This document shows positions 7,252-14,709 of a stretch of 26,739 nucleotides of DNA, one piece after another; position 1 is the stretch's first letter, and each line of letters begins with the position of its first letter. Source of the DNA: a virus. The notes under the pieces are model-generated. The model made no database searches. It had not been told where the DNA came from and was given only the letters and a program-made list of their open reading frames with translations. Position numbers and translations under genes: made by a program. Where the stretch lies: positions 1 through 26,739 of IMG/VR virus record IMGVR_UViG_3300031351_000015, one strand, 5' to 3'.

Positions 7252-7991
7252 GCGTTCGCCTCCTTGCGCTGGACGAGTTTCAGATTGGCCTCCAGCACCC
7301 AGGGCGCATCATCGATGGCATAGGGCCTGGGCATCCCCGTCGCATATGCCATCGTGTGGTTGAGATTGCTCTCCTCGCTCTCCATCATGGCCTGCTTGCC
7401 GCCATACTCTATATAGGCATGGTTGATGTGGATGGCCGTCAGCGCCTGCGTAGCGTCAATCACGGTCATGTCCCAGCGATGCATGGCCGCCCATACCAGC
7501 CAGTTAGCATAAATGGTCTTGCCCACGCCGAAGGGCGGGATATCATCCACCATCAGTGTGTCGCGATAGAGGAAATAATCTATATTACAGGTCGGATGCA
7601 GCACTGCCGACTCCGGCGCGGCGCCCGGTTCAATGTCCCAACGCTGGCCGATTACGAACGGGCGCTCTACATCTTCCAGTACAGCGAGTACATTTCGCAG
7701 CTCTGCGCCTAGCACAATATCGGCGCTGATTTCACACAGCCATGGCTGCGTCGCATAGCGCTCGCCCAGGGCAAACAGGCTGTCTACACGCGGCGTGCCC
7801 CATTTATTGCGCTTCACATCCATGCAGTGGATGATGCCGAGATCATGGACTGCCTGGCGCGAGCCGGGCGGATCGCCTATCACGATGATCTGGGGATTTG
7901 GGACTGCACCTTGCCATGATGCAATCGCCGCGCGTTGCAATCCATCGAACTCTCCAGTGAACGCCCGTGGCGATGTGAAGAAGGTGATCAT
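7248..7991 (-). CDS. GT-A-like protein, paralogue B of a tandem pair
   Basis: 247 residues from ATG 7991, which shares one base with the stop of paralogue A (TGATG). It shares several exact blocks with its upstream neighbour: RPFVIGQRWD (about 110-119), IPPF, NWLVWAAMHRWDMTVIDAT (about 163-181) and an IHINH-Y-E motif (about 187-194). A short strand with SADIVLGA (about 89-96) is in the place of a DxD motif. The NWL... VIDAT ...HINH layout matches the C-terminal half of poorly characterised GT-A-fold proteins that sit in bacterial polysaccharide clusters. A nucleotide-sugar transferase is likely but unproven. One DNA block is almost identical to the other copy (see finding). Confidence 0.65.
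   Translation of the reverse strand: MITFFTSPRAFTGEFDGLQRAAIASWQGAVPNPQIIVIGDPPGSRQAVHDLGIIHCMDVKRNKWGTPRVDSLFALGERYATQPWLCEISADIVLGAELRNVLAVLEDVERPFVIGQRWDIEPGAAPESAVLHPTCNIDYFLYRDTLMVDDIPPFGVGKTIYANWLVWAAMHRWDMTVIDATQALTAIHINHAYIEYGGKQAMMESEESNLNHTMAYATGMPRPYAIDDAPWVLEANLKLVQRKEANA
7453..7505. repeat. 53-bp near-identical block, copy in paralogue B
   Basis: Matches 8187-8239 at 52 of 53 bases, the first 41 without a mismatch. It encodes most of NWLVWAAMHRWDMTVIDAT in both genes, while the surrounding DNA of the two paralogues is clearly diverged. Confidence 0.9.
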
Positions 7992-8704
7992 CAAGCCTCC
8001 CGCATTTTCAATACGTAGTTGGCGCCTAGTACCCACGGCGCATCATTGACGCCAAGAGGCCGCATCATCCCGCTCATGCGCGCCAGCTGCACATTCTCGG
8101 CGCGTTCTGCGCTCCTGAACATACCCTCTTTATCGCCATGCTCAGCATAGGGATGATTTATGTGCACGATTTTTATGCTGTCCGTGGCGTCAATCACGGT
8201 CATGTCCCAGCGATGCATGGCCGCCCACACCAGCCAGTTGTCATGCAGCGTGCGCCCGATGGCAAACGGCGGAATGCCGGCTGCGTCGAGCTGGCCGCCA
8301 CGGAAGATGCAATAACTAACCGCGCTTGGCGGATGCAGTTTGCAATGGCCGTCTGCGTTCATGTCCCACCGTTGCCCTATGACAAAAGGCCGCTCGATTT
8401 GCGCCAAAGCCATAAGTGCGGCGGGCAATGTGGCATCAAATAGCAGATCGCTCTCGCCCACACACACCCATTCGCTCTTCTGCGCACAAGCAATCTCCCA
8501 TACGCCGGACAACGTAGTAATGCCGCGTGCATTGGTGGCTGGCGTCCGCAATTCATCCGCGCCCGTGTCCGCAGGTAAATCCTGTCCAAGCAGCACAATG
8601 CGCGCGCTTGGCACAGCCTCACGCCAGGACGTGAGCGCGCGGCGCTGAATCGTGTCAAATATGCCCGTGAAGGGCCGGCAAGGGACTACGAAAGTGATCT
8701 CCAT
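7991..8704 (-). CDS. GT-A-like protein, paralogue A of a tandem pair
   Basis: 237 residues from ATG 8704, four bases after the stop of the mutase-like gene. It begins EITFVVPCRPFTGIFDTIQ, comparable to ITFFTSPRAFTGEFDGLQ in paralogue B. A strand ending WVCVGESDLLFD (about 79-90) gives ESD in the DxD position. RPFVIGQRWDM, NWLVWAAMHRWDMTVIDAT and IVHINHPYAEHGDKEG are shared with its partner. The two proteins differ clearly elsewhere, so the duplication itself is old, or two related genes were acquired together. Likely role: transfer of a sugar in the same pathway as the neighbouring mutase, with the two copies perhaps acting on successive positions (inference). Confidence 0.65.
   Translation of the reverse strand: MEITFVVPCRPFTGIFDTIQRRALTSWREAVPSARIVLLGQDLPADTGADELRTPATNARGITTLSGVWEIACAQKSEWVCVGESDLLFDATLPAALMALAQIERPFVIGQRWDMNADGHCKLHPPSAVSYCIFRGGQLDAAGIPPFAIGRTLHDNWLVWAAMHRWDMTVIDATDSIKIVHINHPYAEHGDKEGMFRSAERAENVQLARMSGMMRPLGVNDAPWVLGANYVLKMREA
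8187..8239. repeat. 53-bp near-identical block, copy in paralogue A
   Basis: Partner of 7453-7505 in the tandem glycosyltransferase-like genes. The single difference is a C/T at 8228 (7494). Confidence 0.9.
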
Positions 8705-8708
8705 CGTG

Positions 8709-9581
8709 CTACATGGCTCCCTGCCATTGCTCACGCCGCTCGCGGTATTCGTCGAAATACGGGTCCTCTACGTCGCCCTGCCAAAAGCGCTCGTTGAGCT
8801 CCAACCCGCGCGCTTCCTTCTGTAGATTGCTCCATACATTCGAGGCGCGCTCATGCAGTACTGTGGCGTACCCGCTCACCACTGCCCAGCCCTTGTCGTC
8901 AATCACGCGCTTGCTCTCGATGCCGCACCAGATATCGGCAAAGCGATCCATCCCTACGCGCGGCCCCATCGGCGCGAAATACATCCACGGCAGCAATTTG
9001 CGCTTGAATGCAAGATTCATGCCGCACATAGGATAGAAGACGCCTTTCGGTATCGGGCCACGATAAAAGTTAACCTCGCGATTGCCCCTGACCAGCTGCG
9101 TCGGCGCGTCCCAATCCCTGACGCCATTCCAGACGCCGTGCGATAGCACGACCTCGGCTTCGTCGCGCACGCCATAAGGAAAGCCACGCATAAACTCAGA
9201 TGCCGTGCTCATCCAGCTAACCGGCACATACATATCGAGCGCGTCCAGATGGTCTTGGATGGTATCGCCTATGGGTGCTACGTCGTCGTCTAGCGTGATA
9301 ATGACCTCGATCTGCGGCAATGCACGCGCCACGTAATAGAAGCCCGCATTGCGCACCCCGTCATTGTGATTGTAGAGCAGGCGATATTTGTCACCCATCA
9401 CGGTCTCAACACAGATCGATTCCGTCTCGCCATCTACTTGCAGGAGCGGTGTATCTCCATCTTGCACCGTAATCAGGCGGATATCATGCTTGATGAAAAG
9501 TGCGCGCCACGCGGCCAGGAACTGGTCATAGATCTGATGCCGGCTGCCCATCGTCGGCACGACTACGGCGATATTCGTCAT
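8709..9581 (-). CDS. UDP-arabinopyranose mutase-like protein (reversibly glycosylated polypeptide, GT75 type)
   Basis: 290 residues from ATG 9581 (ATGA overlap with the methyltransferase-like gene). The whole length follows plant reversibly glycosylated polypeptides, which interconvert UDP-arabinopyranose and UDP-arabinofuranose. It has IAVVVPTMGSRHQIYDQFLA at the start, LITVQDGDTP (about 36-45), IITLDDDVAP (94-103, with the DDD metal/nucleotide site at 98-100), FMRGFPYGVR (130-139), DAPTQL (158-163), IPKGVFYPMCGMNLAF (about 177-192) and HERASNVWSNLQKE (about 243-256). Arg132 and Arg139 have the same seven-residue spacing as the two arginines reported, as I recall, to be essential in rice UAM. 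At 290 residues it is somewhat shorter than the roughly 350 of the plant enzymes. Lying in a phage late operon among glycosyltransferases, it probably supplies or rearranges an activated pentose. Confidence 0.85.
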   Translation of the reverse strand: MTNIAVVVPTMGSRHQIYDQFLAAWRALFIKHDIRLITVQDGDTPLLQVDGETESICVETVMGDKYRLLYNHNDGVRNAGFYYVARALPQIEVIITLDDDVAPIGDTIQDHLDALDMYVPVSWMSTASEFMRGFPYGVRDEAEVVLSHGVWNGVRDWDAPTQLVRGNREVNFYRGPIPKGVFYPMCGMNLAFKRKLLPWMYFAPMGPRVGMDRFADIWCGIESKRVIDDKGWAVVSGYATVLHERASNVWSNLQKEARGLELNERFWQGDVEDPYFDEYRERREQWQGAM

Positions 9582-10198
9582 CGCTGGCGCGGCCCTTTGT
9601 CCGGATGATTGACGCACCAATCGCGTACTGCCTCGCGATATCGTTCGGCAACGGCAATCAGTATCCCACTGTGCAGTACAATATATCGCTCCGGCAGTGC
9701 TGCGCAGATCTGGTCGAGACTCGGCCATTGCGCCGGATTGCCGCGCAGCCGCGGCGGACTTACGAAATAATGTGCATCGTCAATCATCACGGCATGATTG
9801 CCGCGCAGATGCTCCAGTTCCGCCAACAGCGGGCAGGCGTCAACTGCCCCTTGCAGCGGGTCAACTTCCGGCGTCGGCGTGCCGCAGCAAATCCAATGCG
9901 CATCCAGCCATACGACAGCGGGCCGTGCCAGCATCTTGAGCATTGGCCCTAGCATCTCCCCGCTATCCCCGCAGAATCGTTGCACGTTTGACGGCCACTC
10001 CAGTGCATTGCCCGCCTCAAACCGTTTTGCCACTCCTTCCACGGTCATCACAGTTTCAAAGTGCGGGGCTACGGTGCGCACCGTGCCGCCTTGATATGTT
10101 CCGGTCTCGACGAACGCTGTCAGATTGCATGTATCGCGTAGCATCAGGGCGATTTCCAGCGGGAATGGCGGCACGGGATTCATAAAGACGTTAGGCAC
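9578..10198 (-). CDS. SAM-methyltransferase-like Rossmann protein of the sugar cassette
   Basis: 206 residues from GTG 10198, chosen because AAGGAG lies seven bases upstream; an ATG at 10183 is the alternative. The N-terminal part has LTAFVETGTYQGGTVRTVA, a glycine-rich motif I as in class I SAM-dependent methyltransferases, followed by an acidic strand end (VMTVEG) and GDSGEML. A central AVVWLDAHW, then CPLLAELEHL and VMIDDAHYF, are the marks of a methyltransferase-like group often found with glycan-synthesis genes. Whether it really methylates a sugar or a protein is not shown. The start overlaps the end of the GT2 gene, and the stop is coupled to the mutase-like gene. Confidence 0.65.
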   Translation of the reverse strand: MPNVFMNPVPPFPLEIALMLRDTCNLTAFVETGTYQGGTVRTVAPHFETVMTVEGVAKRFEAGNALEWPSNVQRFCGDSGEMLGPMLKMLARPAVVWLDAHWICCGTPTPEVDPLQGAVDACPLLAELEHLRGNHAVMIDDAHYFVSPPRLRGNPAQWPSLDQICAALPERYIVLHSGILIAVAERYREAVRDWCVNHPDKGPRQR

Positions 10199-11045
10199 GG
10201 GTCCTCTCCTTTTCAGGATCGATTTCCGCCCATCCCTCTGCATGGTTCCTAAGCCACGGCCCCATATCCGCCGGATGCGGCCCCTTGTACGGCTCTATCA
10301 TGCCGCCAATCAAGCGTTCCGCCATGCGATAGTCATATGGCTCCACCTGCGGCACACGCCCGTCCTGCAACCCGGCCCCGTCCGCGTACCAGGCCGTATG
10401 CTTGGTCTGCGAGATGGCCAGCGCCTGCGGAGTGCGACACCACCCGTAATGCAGCATGGGCGTATCCACCCACACCGCGCCGTCATCGTGCACGTTGTGG
10501 GCATCTACCTCGCGCCCATTGCGCCGGATTACCATCTGGCACGCTGCCCACTTGGGATGCTCATCACTGCACCAATTGCGCATCCGGTAGCCTGCCGAGG
10601 CCCGGCCCAACCGCGAGTTATGATCGTAGAATCCCTTGAGCACCCGGTAGCCTGCGGTCCCGTACAGATGGATGTACGGGAAGATGATCACCTGTATCTT
10701 TGGGTCCCGCATGATTTTCCGCAACTTGGGCGCATACTCCTCATGCAGCGCCTCATCCGCATCGTGGTACATATGCCAGTCTGCCGTCGTCATCTCCCGG
10801 CTCCAGTTCCACCATCGTTCCTGCCAGCCGCGGTCAAAACGGAATGTCTCCTCGCGAATCTTCAGCCGGTCCCTACCATAACGGTCCTGTAGCGCGTAGA
10901 TAGCGTCCCGCGTGCCGTCTACCGATTGTCCAACCACTATGCACGCCTCATCACACACGCGCAGCCCGGAAGCAATAGCAGCCTCATAGGGATAATCCAT
11001 AATGATGAGGTTGGCCGCGCGATAGAATGCAGCAGAGCCGCTCAT
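10191..11045 (-). CDS. GT2-type glycosyltransferase
   Basis: 284 residues; ATGA overlap with the head-closure gene. A GT-A fold is indicated by an N-terminal region with an SVDGTRDAIYAL loop (about 41-52), a basic middle (RFDRGWQERWWNW), and WHMYHDADEALHEE (about 90-103), in which DAD at 95-97 is the DxD metal and nucleotide-sugar site. The last third has PMLHYGWCRTPQA, a motif seen in short GT2 enzymes of bacterial polysaccharide loci. It is soluble with no membrane segment. It starts a continuous run of six sugar-related genes that separates the head-completion genes from the tail terminator. Donor and acceptor are unknown. Confidence 0.75.
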   Translation of the reverse strand: MSGSAAFYRAANLIIMDYPYEAAIASGLRVCDEACIVVGQSVDGTRDAIYALQDRYGRDRLKIREETFRFDRGWQERWWNWSREMTTADWHMYHDADEALHEEYAPKLRKIMRDPKIQVIIFPYIHLYGTAGYRVLKGFYDHNSRLGRASAGYRMRNWCSDEHPKWAACQMVIRRNGREVDAHNVHDDGAVWVDTPMLHYGWCRTPQALAISQTKHTAWYADGAGLQDGRVPQVEPYDYRMAERLIGGMIEPYKGPHPADMGPWLRNHAEGWAEIDPEKERTRA

Positions 11046-11425
11046 CCCGTCGCCTCCGCCACGCCTTGCACCTCGCCCAGCGTCGTGATGATATCCACTA
11101 CCCGGTATAGATCATTCCCGCTGATGAAGCGATAGCCCTCGGCGATATCGGTATCCGTCACCGTAGCATGGTTGCGCACGCCAAAGATGATGAGCTTGCG
11201 TCGCGGCGCGGCCCCTGCTTCGCTCTCCGCCAGGCTGGCCGAGTTGTCGCTCTCCAGACGCACCGTCTGCGCCGCGAGCGTGGTTCCATTCGGCTTCTTA
11301 AACGTCACGCTGGTCGGCTTGTCGCCGATGCGCCGCCAGGCACGCGCCGCCCGCTGCGCTTCCGTCTCCGTGGGCAGGGCAGCCAGGTCCCCGCCCGCCG
11401 CCAGCCATGCGTTGATGCTAGGCAT
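11042..11425 (-). CDS. Head-closure / head-tail joining protein
   Basis: 127 residues from ATG 11425, with GGGAA nine bases upstream; it overlaps the connector gene by 8 bases. A helical N-terminus (INAWLAAGGDLAALPTETEAQRAARAW) leads to a beta-rich domain with TSVTFKKPNGTTLAAQTVRLES, KLIIFGVRNH and a final strand pair EGYRFISGNDLYRVVDI. This resembles the small SH3-like joining proteins that close the head after packaging. The role is inferred from fold impression and from position right after the connector-like gene. The next gene is a glycosyltransferase, not the expected tail terminator. Confidence 0.7.
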   Translation of the reverse strand: MPSINAWLAAGGDLAALPTETEAQRAARAWRRIGDKPTSVTFKKPNGTTLAAQTVRLESDNSASLAESEAGAAPRRKLIIFGVRNHATVTDTDIAEGYRFISGNDLYRVVDIITTLGEVQGVAEATG

Positions 11426-11789
11426 CTGGATATTCCCGGATCGCTTTCGGCTTGCGGCGCAAGCTGCCGAATCTCGCCGCACCAACCGCGCTGCCGGTCG
11501 TCACTGCATCATCCAGCTCGCCTTGCCACATCTCCAGCAAGGCCCTCAGATGCGTGAACACATCGCTGGCGTTCTCGCTGCTATTATTCTGCCGATAGCT
11601 GGTCAGTTTGGCGCTGGAGGCCAGCAGCCGGCGGATCGCAATCACCCGCGTCGCTGCCTTGATACTATTGGCGTCCGTGTAGCGTTCGCCTGCCTCCACA
11701 TAAATCGCATCCGCTTCGGTATCATCCAGCGTCGTGGAGTCTGCGCCGATATCGTCTCGCAATCTGCTACGCTGCAACGCGGTCGCCAT
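11418..11789 (-). CDS. Head-tail connector (gp6-like adaptor)
   Basis: 123 residues from ATG 11789, chosen for the GGAAGGGG site just upstream; the gene overlaps the GT4 gene end by 23 bases. It is mostly helical: ALQRSRLRDDIGADSTTLDDTEADAIYVEAGERY, then AIRRLLASSAKLTSYRQNNSSENASDVFTHLRALLEMW. This pattern (acidic first helix, LLAS.AKLTSY, a second long helix) is that of gp6/gp15-type adaptors that bind the portal ring. In most siphoviruses it follows the capsid gene directly; here a GT4 glycosyltransferase gene is wedged between them. Confidence 0.8.
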   Translation of the reverse strand: MATALQRSRLRDDIGADSTTLDDTEADAIYVEAGERYTDANSIKAATRVIAIRRLLASSAKLTSYRQNNSSENASDVFTHLRALLEMWQGELDDAVTTGSAVGAARFGSLRRKPKAIREYPDA

Positions 11790-12828
11790 ATAGCACCCCT
11801 TCCCATATCCCCAATATTGCGCGCGCAAAAGCGCGCCAGTCATACATCGCTCCCACATGCGGCGCATTGCGCATTGCGCGCATCTGATATACATCGCGCC
11901 GGTCCGCCACATCGCGCAGCACGCCTGCTAGATATTTCGTGTCCACATGCGCCCACTCGCCTAAATCCTGTCCCTTCAGATTGCTCGTCTTCCATCTCGC
12001 CGGCACCAGCGTATAGTCCAGCGGAACGCCCCATATGTCGATATCGTCTGCAGTCCCGCTCCAGTTCGTGGCCAAGGCAACGCCGCCCGTGGCTGCGAAT
12101 TCCCGCGGAATCAGACCGAAGCCCTCGCCGGTAGATGGATGGATCAGCACATCGGCCGATAGATAGAGCTGATAGAGAGCCGCTTCGCTCATGTCCTGCG
12201 CAATGATGGTCACGTTGTCGTTGAGCAGGTCGAGCGGATATTGCTGGTGACGCATCTTCAGGATCAGGCGCACGTCCCGGCGATCGCCGAAGGCGCGCAC
12301 AAACGCATTCAGCGCCAGCATCCCACCCTTGCGCGACCCGCGGTCAAGGAAGGCGAGGAAGGTTAGCGGGGCCTGATTGAGCGTTTTGCGCGGCTGATAT
12401 ATCGGCGACAGGCCGAGAGGCGCCACATAGCTGGGTGTGCGCACTCCGCAATCGCGGAACAGCTCGGCGCCGAAGTGCGATGTTGTTACCAACGCATCGC
12501 AACGATTCAGCACAGGAGCCCAGTCGGCGGGGATCTTGCTCGACTCGAACATGGTCAGCGCGACCCGCGGCCCATATGCGGTCACGGCTCCATGACGGTG
12601 ATAGCCGGTCGGATAACCCATTAGCACCGCACCCAGGCTTGGCCGCCGCGGCCGCGAGACCATCTTCTTGATATCGGCGGGTTGATTGGCGAATCTGGTG
12701 TCGCCTAGCGCATAAGCATTGACATAGCAGCCCATGCCTGTCAGTTGCCGCGCAAGCTGACAGGCGATAAGTCCGTAGCTGTCGTATAGATCCCAATACC
12801 CCGGCGCGCAGATGTTAATCGCGTACAC
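11767..12828 (-). CDS. GT4-type glycosyltransferase inserted between capsid and connector genes
   Basis: 353 residues from GTG 12828, which shares one base with the capsid stop (TAGTG). The open frame continues upstream inside the capsid gene but is not coding there. The protein begins VYAINICAPGYWDLYDSYG, a first beta-alpha unit of a GT-B fold. The middle has a typical LVTTSHFGAELFRDCGV acceptor-domain end and VAPLGLSPIY at the domain linker. The C-terminal donor domain contains VLIHPSTGEGFGLIPREFAA, where Glu235 and Glu243 form the EX7E motif of GT4 enzymes that retain anomeric configuration. No membrane segment is seen. Its tight coupling to the capsid gene points to late expression and virion-related glycosylation (inference). 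Confidence 0.85.
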   Translation of the reverse strand: MYAINICAPGYWDLYDSYGLIACQLARQLTGMGCYVNAYALGDTRFANQPADIKKMVSRPRRPSLGAVLMGYPTGYHRHGAVTAYGPRVALTMFESSKIPADWAPVLNRCDALVTTSHFGAELFRDCGVRTPSYVAPLGLSPIYQPRKTLNQAPLTFLAFLDRGSRKGGMLALNAFVRAFGDRRDVRLILKMRHQQYPLDLLNDNVTIIAQDMSEAALYQLYLSADVLIHPSTGEGFGLIPREFAATGGVALATNWSGTADDIDIWGVPLDYTLVPARWKTSNLKGQDLGEWAHVDTKYLAGVLRDVADRRDVYQMRAMRNAPHVGAMYDWRAFARAILGIWEGVLYGDRVAA

Positions 12829-13838
12829 TATGGCAGCGTAATCTCCTCCACTGCGCCCACGGGATTGGCGTACACACCGAAGTACGTGTCCCACACGGTC
12901 TGAGTGAGCAGCCGGCTGATATCCTGCTGCTCGCCTTCCTGCAGGAGATCCTGTTTCATGTATGACTGGAAGTCGTAGCCCTGATATTGCAGGCTGATGA
13001 GATATGCCGTGCCCGAGCTGACGCCGGAATACGTTGTGGACTTGCTGCCGCGCGTGCCGGTCCAGCCGTCATACGCGATGACGCTGCGCACCATGTCGAT
13101 GGCTCGGCTCTGCAAGCTCACGCCCTCCTGCGGGACCCTGGTCAGCGCCTTCTCGATCGTGAAGAGATTGGCCGCCGAGCACAGAATCGCATACGGCCCG
13201 CGCCGCGGATTGTCGGTATCGGTCATGCTATTGGCGATGGCGTCCTCAATGGTCAGCATGTAATCCTCTACCGTGGTCACACCGCTCGAGTTAGCCGCCG
13301 TCTGGTTGGCCGCGGCATAGGCGTAGGCCAAAATCGGATTGAGGTGCAGATGGTTGAGCAGCGCATTGTAGGCGATGCCTACCTGACGCTCGACCAGCGG
13401 CACCCGCCACAGCTCATTGAACTCCACCAGATCCTTGCTGTACTCCAGACCTACGCCGTAGTGCACGATTGGCACGGAGAAGTCGGAACTGCCCACGCTG
13501 GCGAACTTGATTTCGCCGCCCTCGAAAATCTGTTCGAGCACCACGCCCGCCGGCCCCAGCCGATTGACAGCCACGTTACGCGGCAGATTACGGTCCCGAA
13601 TCTCCTGGTAGATGGGCGTGTAGAGGATAGGCTCCTCATCGCGCCCTGCGAACACCTCATAGCGCTGGCGCTCTTGCCACGCGTCTCCGAAATCGCCCAT
13701 GCCGACAAACTCATGGACGATTTTGCCGCTCACATCACGCACCTCGCGCACATGATCAGACAGACGGAAACCCGGCTTGAAACTGCGGGTCGGCTTTTGC
13801 GTGGCCAGCATTTCCCGGCTGTGAATTTTGATAGTCAT
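12828..13838 (-). CDS. Major capsid protein (HK97-fold type)
   Basis: 336 residues; ATG 13838 is preceded by GGGGGAGG. It follows the protease/scaffold and decoration genes, the standard position for the capsid subunit. The sequence has the expected build. An N-terminal arm runs about 1-70, then GRDEEPILYTPIYQEI, a spine-helix region with YSKDLVEFNELWRVPLVERQ, a central domain, and TAYLISLQYQGYDFQSYMKQDL. It ends with a strand DTYFGVYANPVGAVEEITLP. A lysine that might crosslink cannot be identified. It is not obviously preceded by a long cleaved delta domain, which fits a scaffold encoded by the separate nested gene upstream. Confidence 0.9.
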   Translation of the reverse strand: MTIKIHSREMLATQKPTRSFKPGFRLSDHVREVRDVSGKIVHEFVGMGDFGDAWQERQRYEVFAGRDEEPILYTPIYQEIRDRNLPRNVAVNRLGPAGVVLEQIFEGGEIKFASVGSSDFSVPIVHYGVGLEYSKDLVEFNELWRVPLVERQVGIAYNALLNHLHLNPILAYAYAAANQTAANSSGVTTVEDYMLTIEDAIANSMTDTDNPRRGPYAILCSAANLFTIEKALTRVPQEGVSLQSRAIDMVRSVIAYDGWTGTRGSKSTTYSGVSSGTAYLISLQYQGYDFQSYMKQDLLQEGEQQDISRLLTQTVWDTYFGVYANPVGAVEEITLP

Positions 13839-13849
13839 CTCGCCTCCCC

Positions 13850-14242
13850 CTAGCTCAGCAGCGCGTTGTGCGCAAGCATAATGCCAGTAACGATATTGTT
13901 CGCGTCTTTGTCGGCCGTGGCCTTGAAGAACGCGATATTGCCCGCGCCGGCCGACGTGCCGTACGCCTCGTCATCAGGGTAGTGACCAGTGGCGGTCGCT
14001 ACCGTGATGTAGACGATATCCCCCTTCGACACGCTCAGCCCGGACGGAACCTCGAACTGATATTCTCGATTGTCGGCAATAAGGGCGATGCTGTCGCCGC
14101 TATCGCCGTCATCCCCGGCCAGACCCAGCCATGCATCTGCATAGATAACGGAGTTCTTGGCTACCGTGTAGAGCAGATCCACATTGACGGCCTTGCCGTC
14201 GCTTTCGAAATAGGCCTCACTTCCGGCCACTGTCGTCGCCAT
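13850..14242 (-). CDS. Capsid decoration protein (DUF2190-like)
   Basis: 130 residues; the start ATG shares a base with the protease stop (TAATG). The protein is a small beta-rich domain with DNREYQFEVPSGLSVSKGDIVYITVATATG, the strand pattern of DUF2190-like proteins encoded between protease and capsid genes. These sit on the outside of the head and stabilise it. The N-terminus VAGSEAYFESDGKAVNVDLLY carries another strand pair. It lies 11 bases before the capsid start. An exposed decoration protein would be a natural acceptor for the sugar genes nearby, but nothing in the sequence shows that. Confidence 0.8.
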   Translation of the reverse strand: MATTVAGSEAYFESDGKAVNVDLLYTVAKNSVIYADAWLGLAGDDGDSGDSIALIADNREYQFEVPSGLSVSKGDIVYITVATATGHYPDDEAYGTSAGAGNIAFFKATADKDANNIVTGIMLAHNALLS

Positions 14243-14709
14243 TATGCCTCCTTGGCGGGCGCATCATCCCACCATTGCGAACTGGCTGATCCTTTCTTCT
14301 GCGAGCGCACGTTCGTGGTCTGGCGCGGCCCCATCGCACCGCGCACCTGCATCTCCAATAGCGTCTTCACGCTCTCTGACTCAACCACGGCCTTGTATGC
14401 CTCCTCGGCATCCTCGACGCTCTGCGGTTGCCGCGCCTGCACTAACTCTACGATCAGGCCGCGTGCGCTTTCCAGCTTGATGCCGTTCTCCGCATCCTCG
14501 ACCAATTCCTGGATACGCTGGTCCACGATTTCCCGCGCCCGCTGCGTTTCTGCCTCGTGCAGCTCGCGCACATGGGCCACGATATCGGCGTCGTCCGATA
14601 GGCCCAGCTCATTGCGCAGCTCCTGCGCCGCCCCGGCCGCAATCTGCTCGCGCAGCGGCGTCGGCACCTCTTCTACCGTCAGACTTCGGATGATTTCCTC
14701 TCTATCCAT
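14242..14709 (-). CDS. Nested in-frame scaffold protein (internal start of the protease gene)
   Basis: An internal ATG at 14709 would give the last 155 residues of the protease gene product as a separate protein. AGGAG stands six bases before this ATG, stronger than the sites of many genes here. The product starts MDREEIIRSL and is acidic, helical and without cysteine, as expected for a scaffold that fills the procapsid and then leaves. Residues 19-29 (LREQIAAGAAQ) are identical to a segment of the MuF-type minor head protein. In lambda, Nu3 arises in the same way from the C gene. Separate translation is inferred; only the site and the frame are seen. Confidence 0.65.
   Translation of the reverse strand: MDREEIIRSLTVEEVPTPLREQIAAGAAQELRNELGLSDDADIVAHVRELHEAETQRAREIVDQRIQELVEDAENGIKLESARGLIVELVQARQPQSVEDAEEAYKAVVESESVKTLLEMQVRGAMGPRQTTNVRSQKKGSASSQWWDDAPAKEA

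Noticed and set aside
11912-12134. Frames upstream of the annotated starts in several genes (for example the GT4 gene frame inside the capsid gene)
   Set aside because: The extra N-terminal parts are translations of neighbouring genes in another frame; the chosen starts have overlapping stops and ribosome sites.
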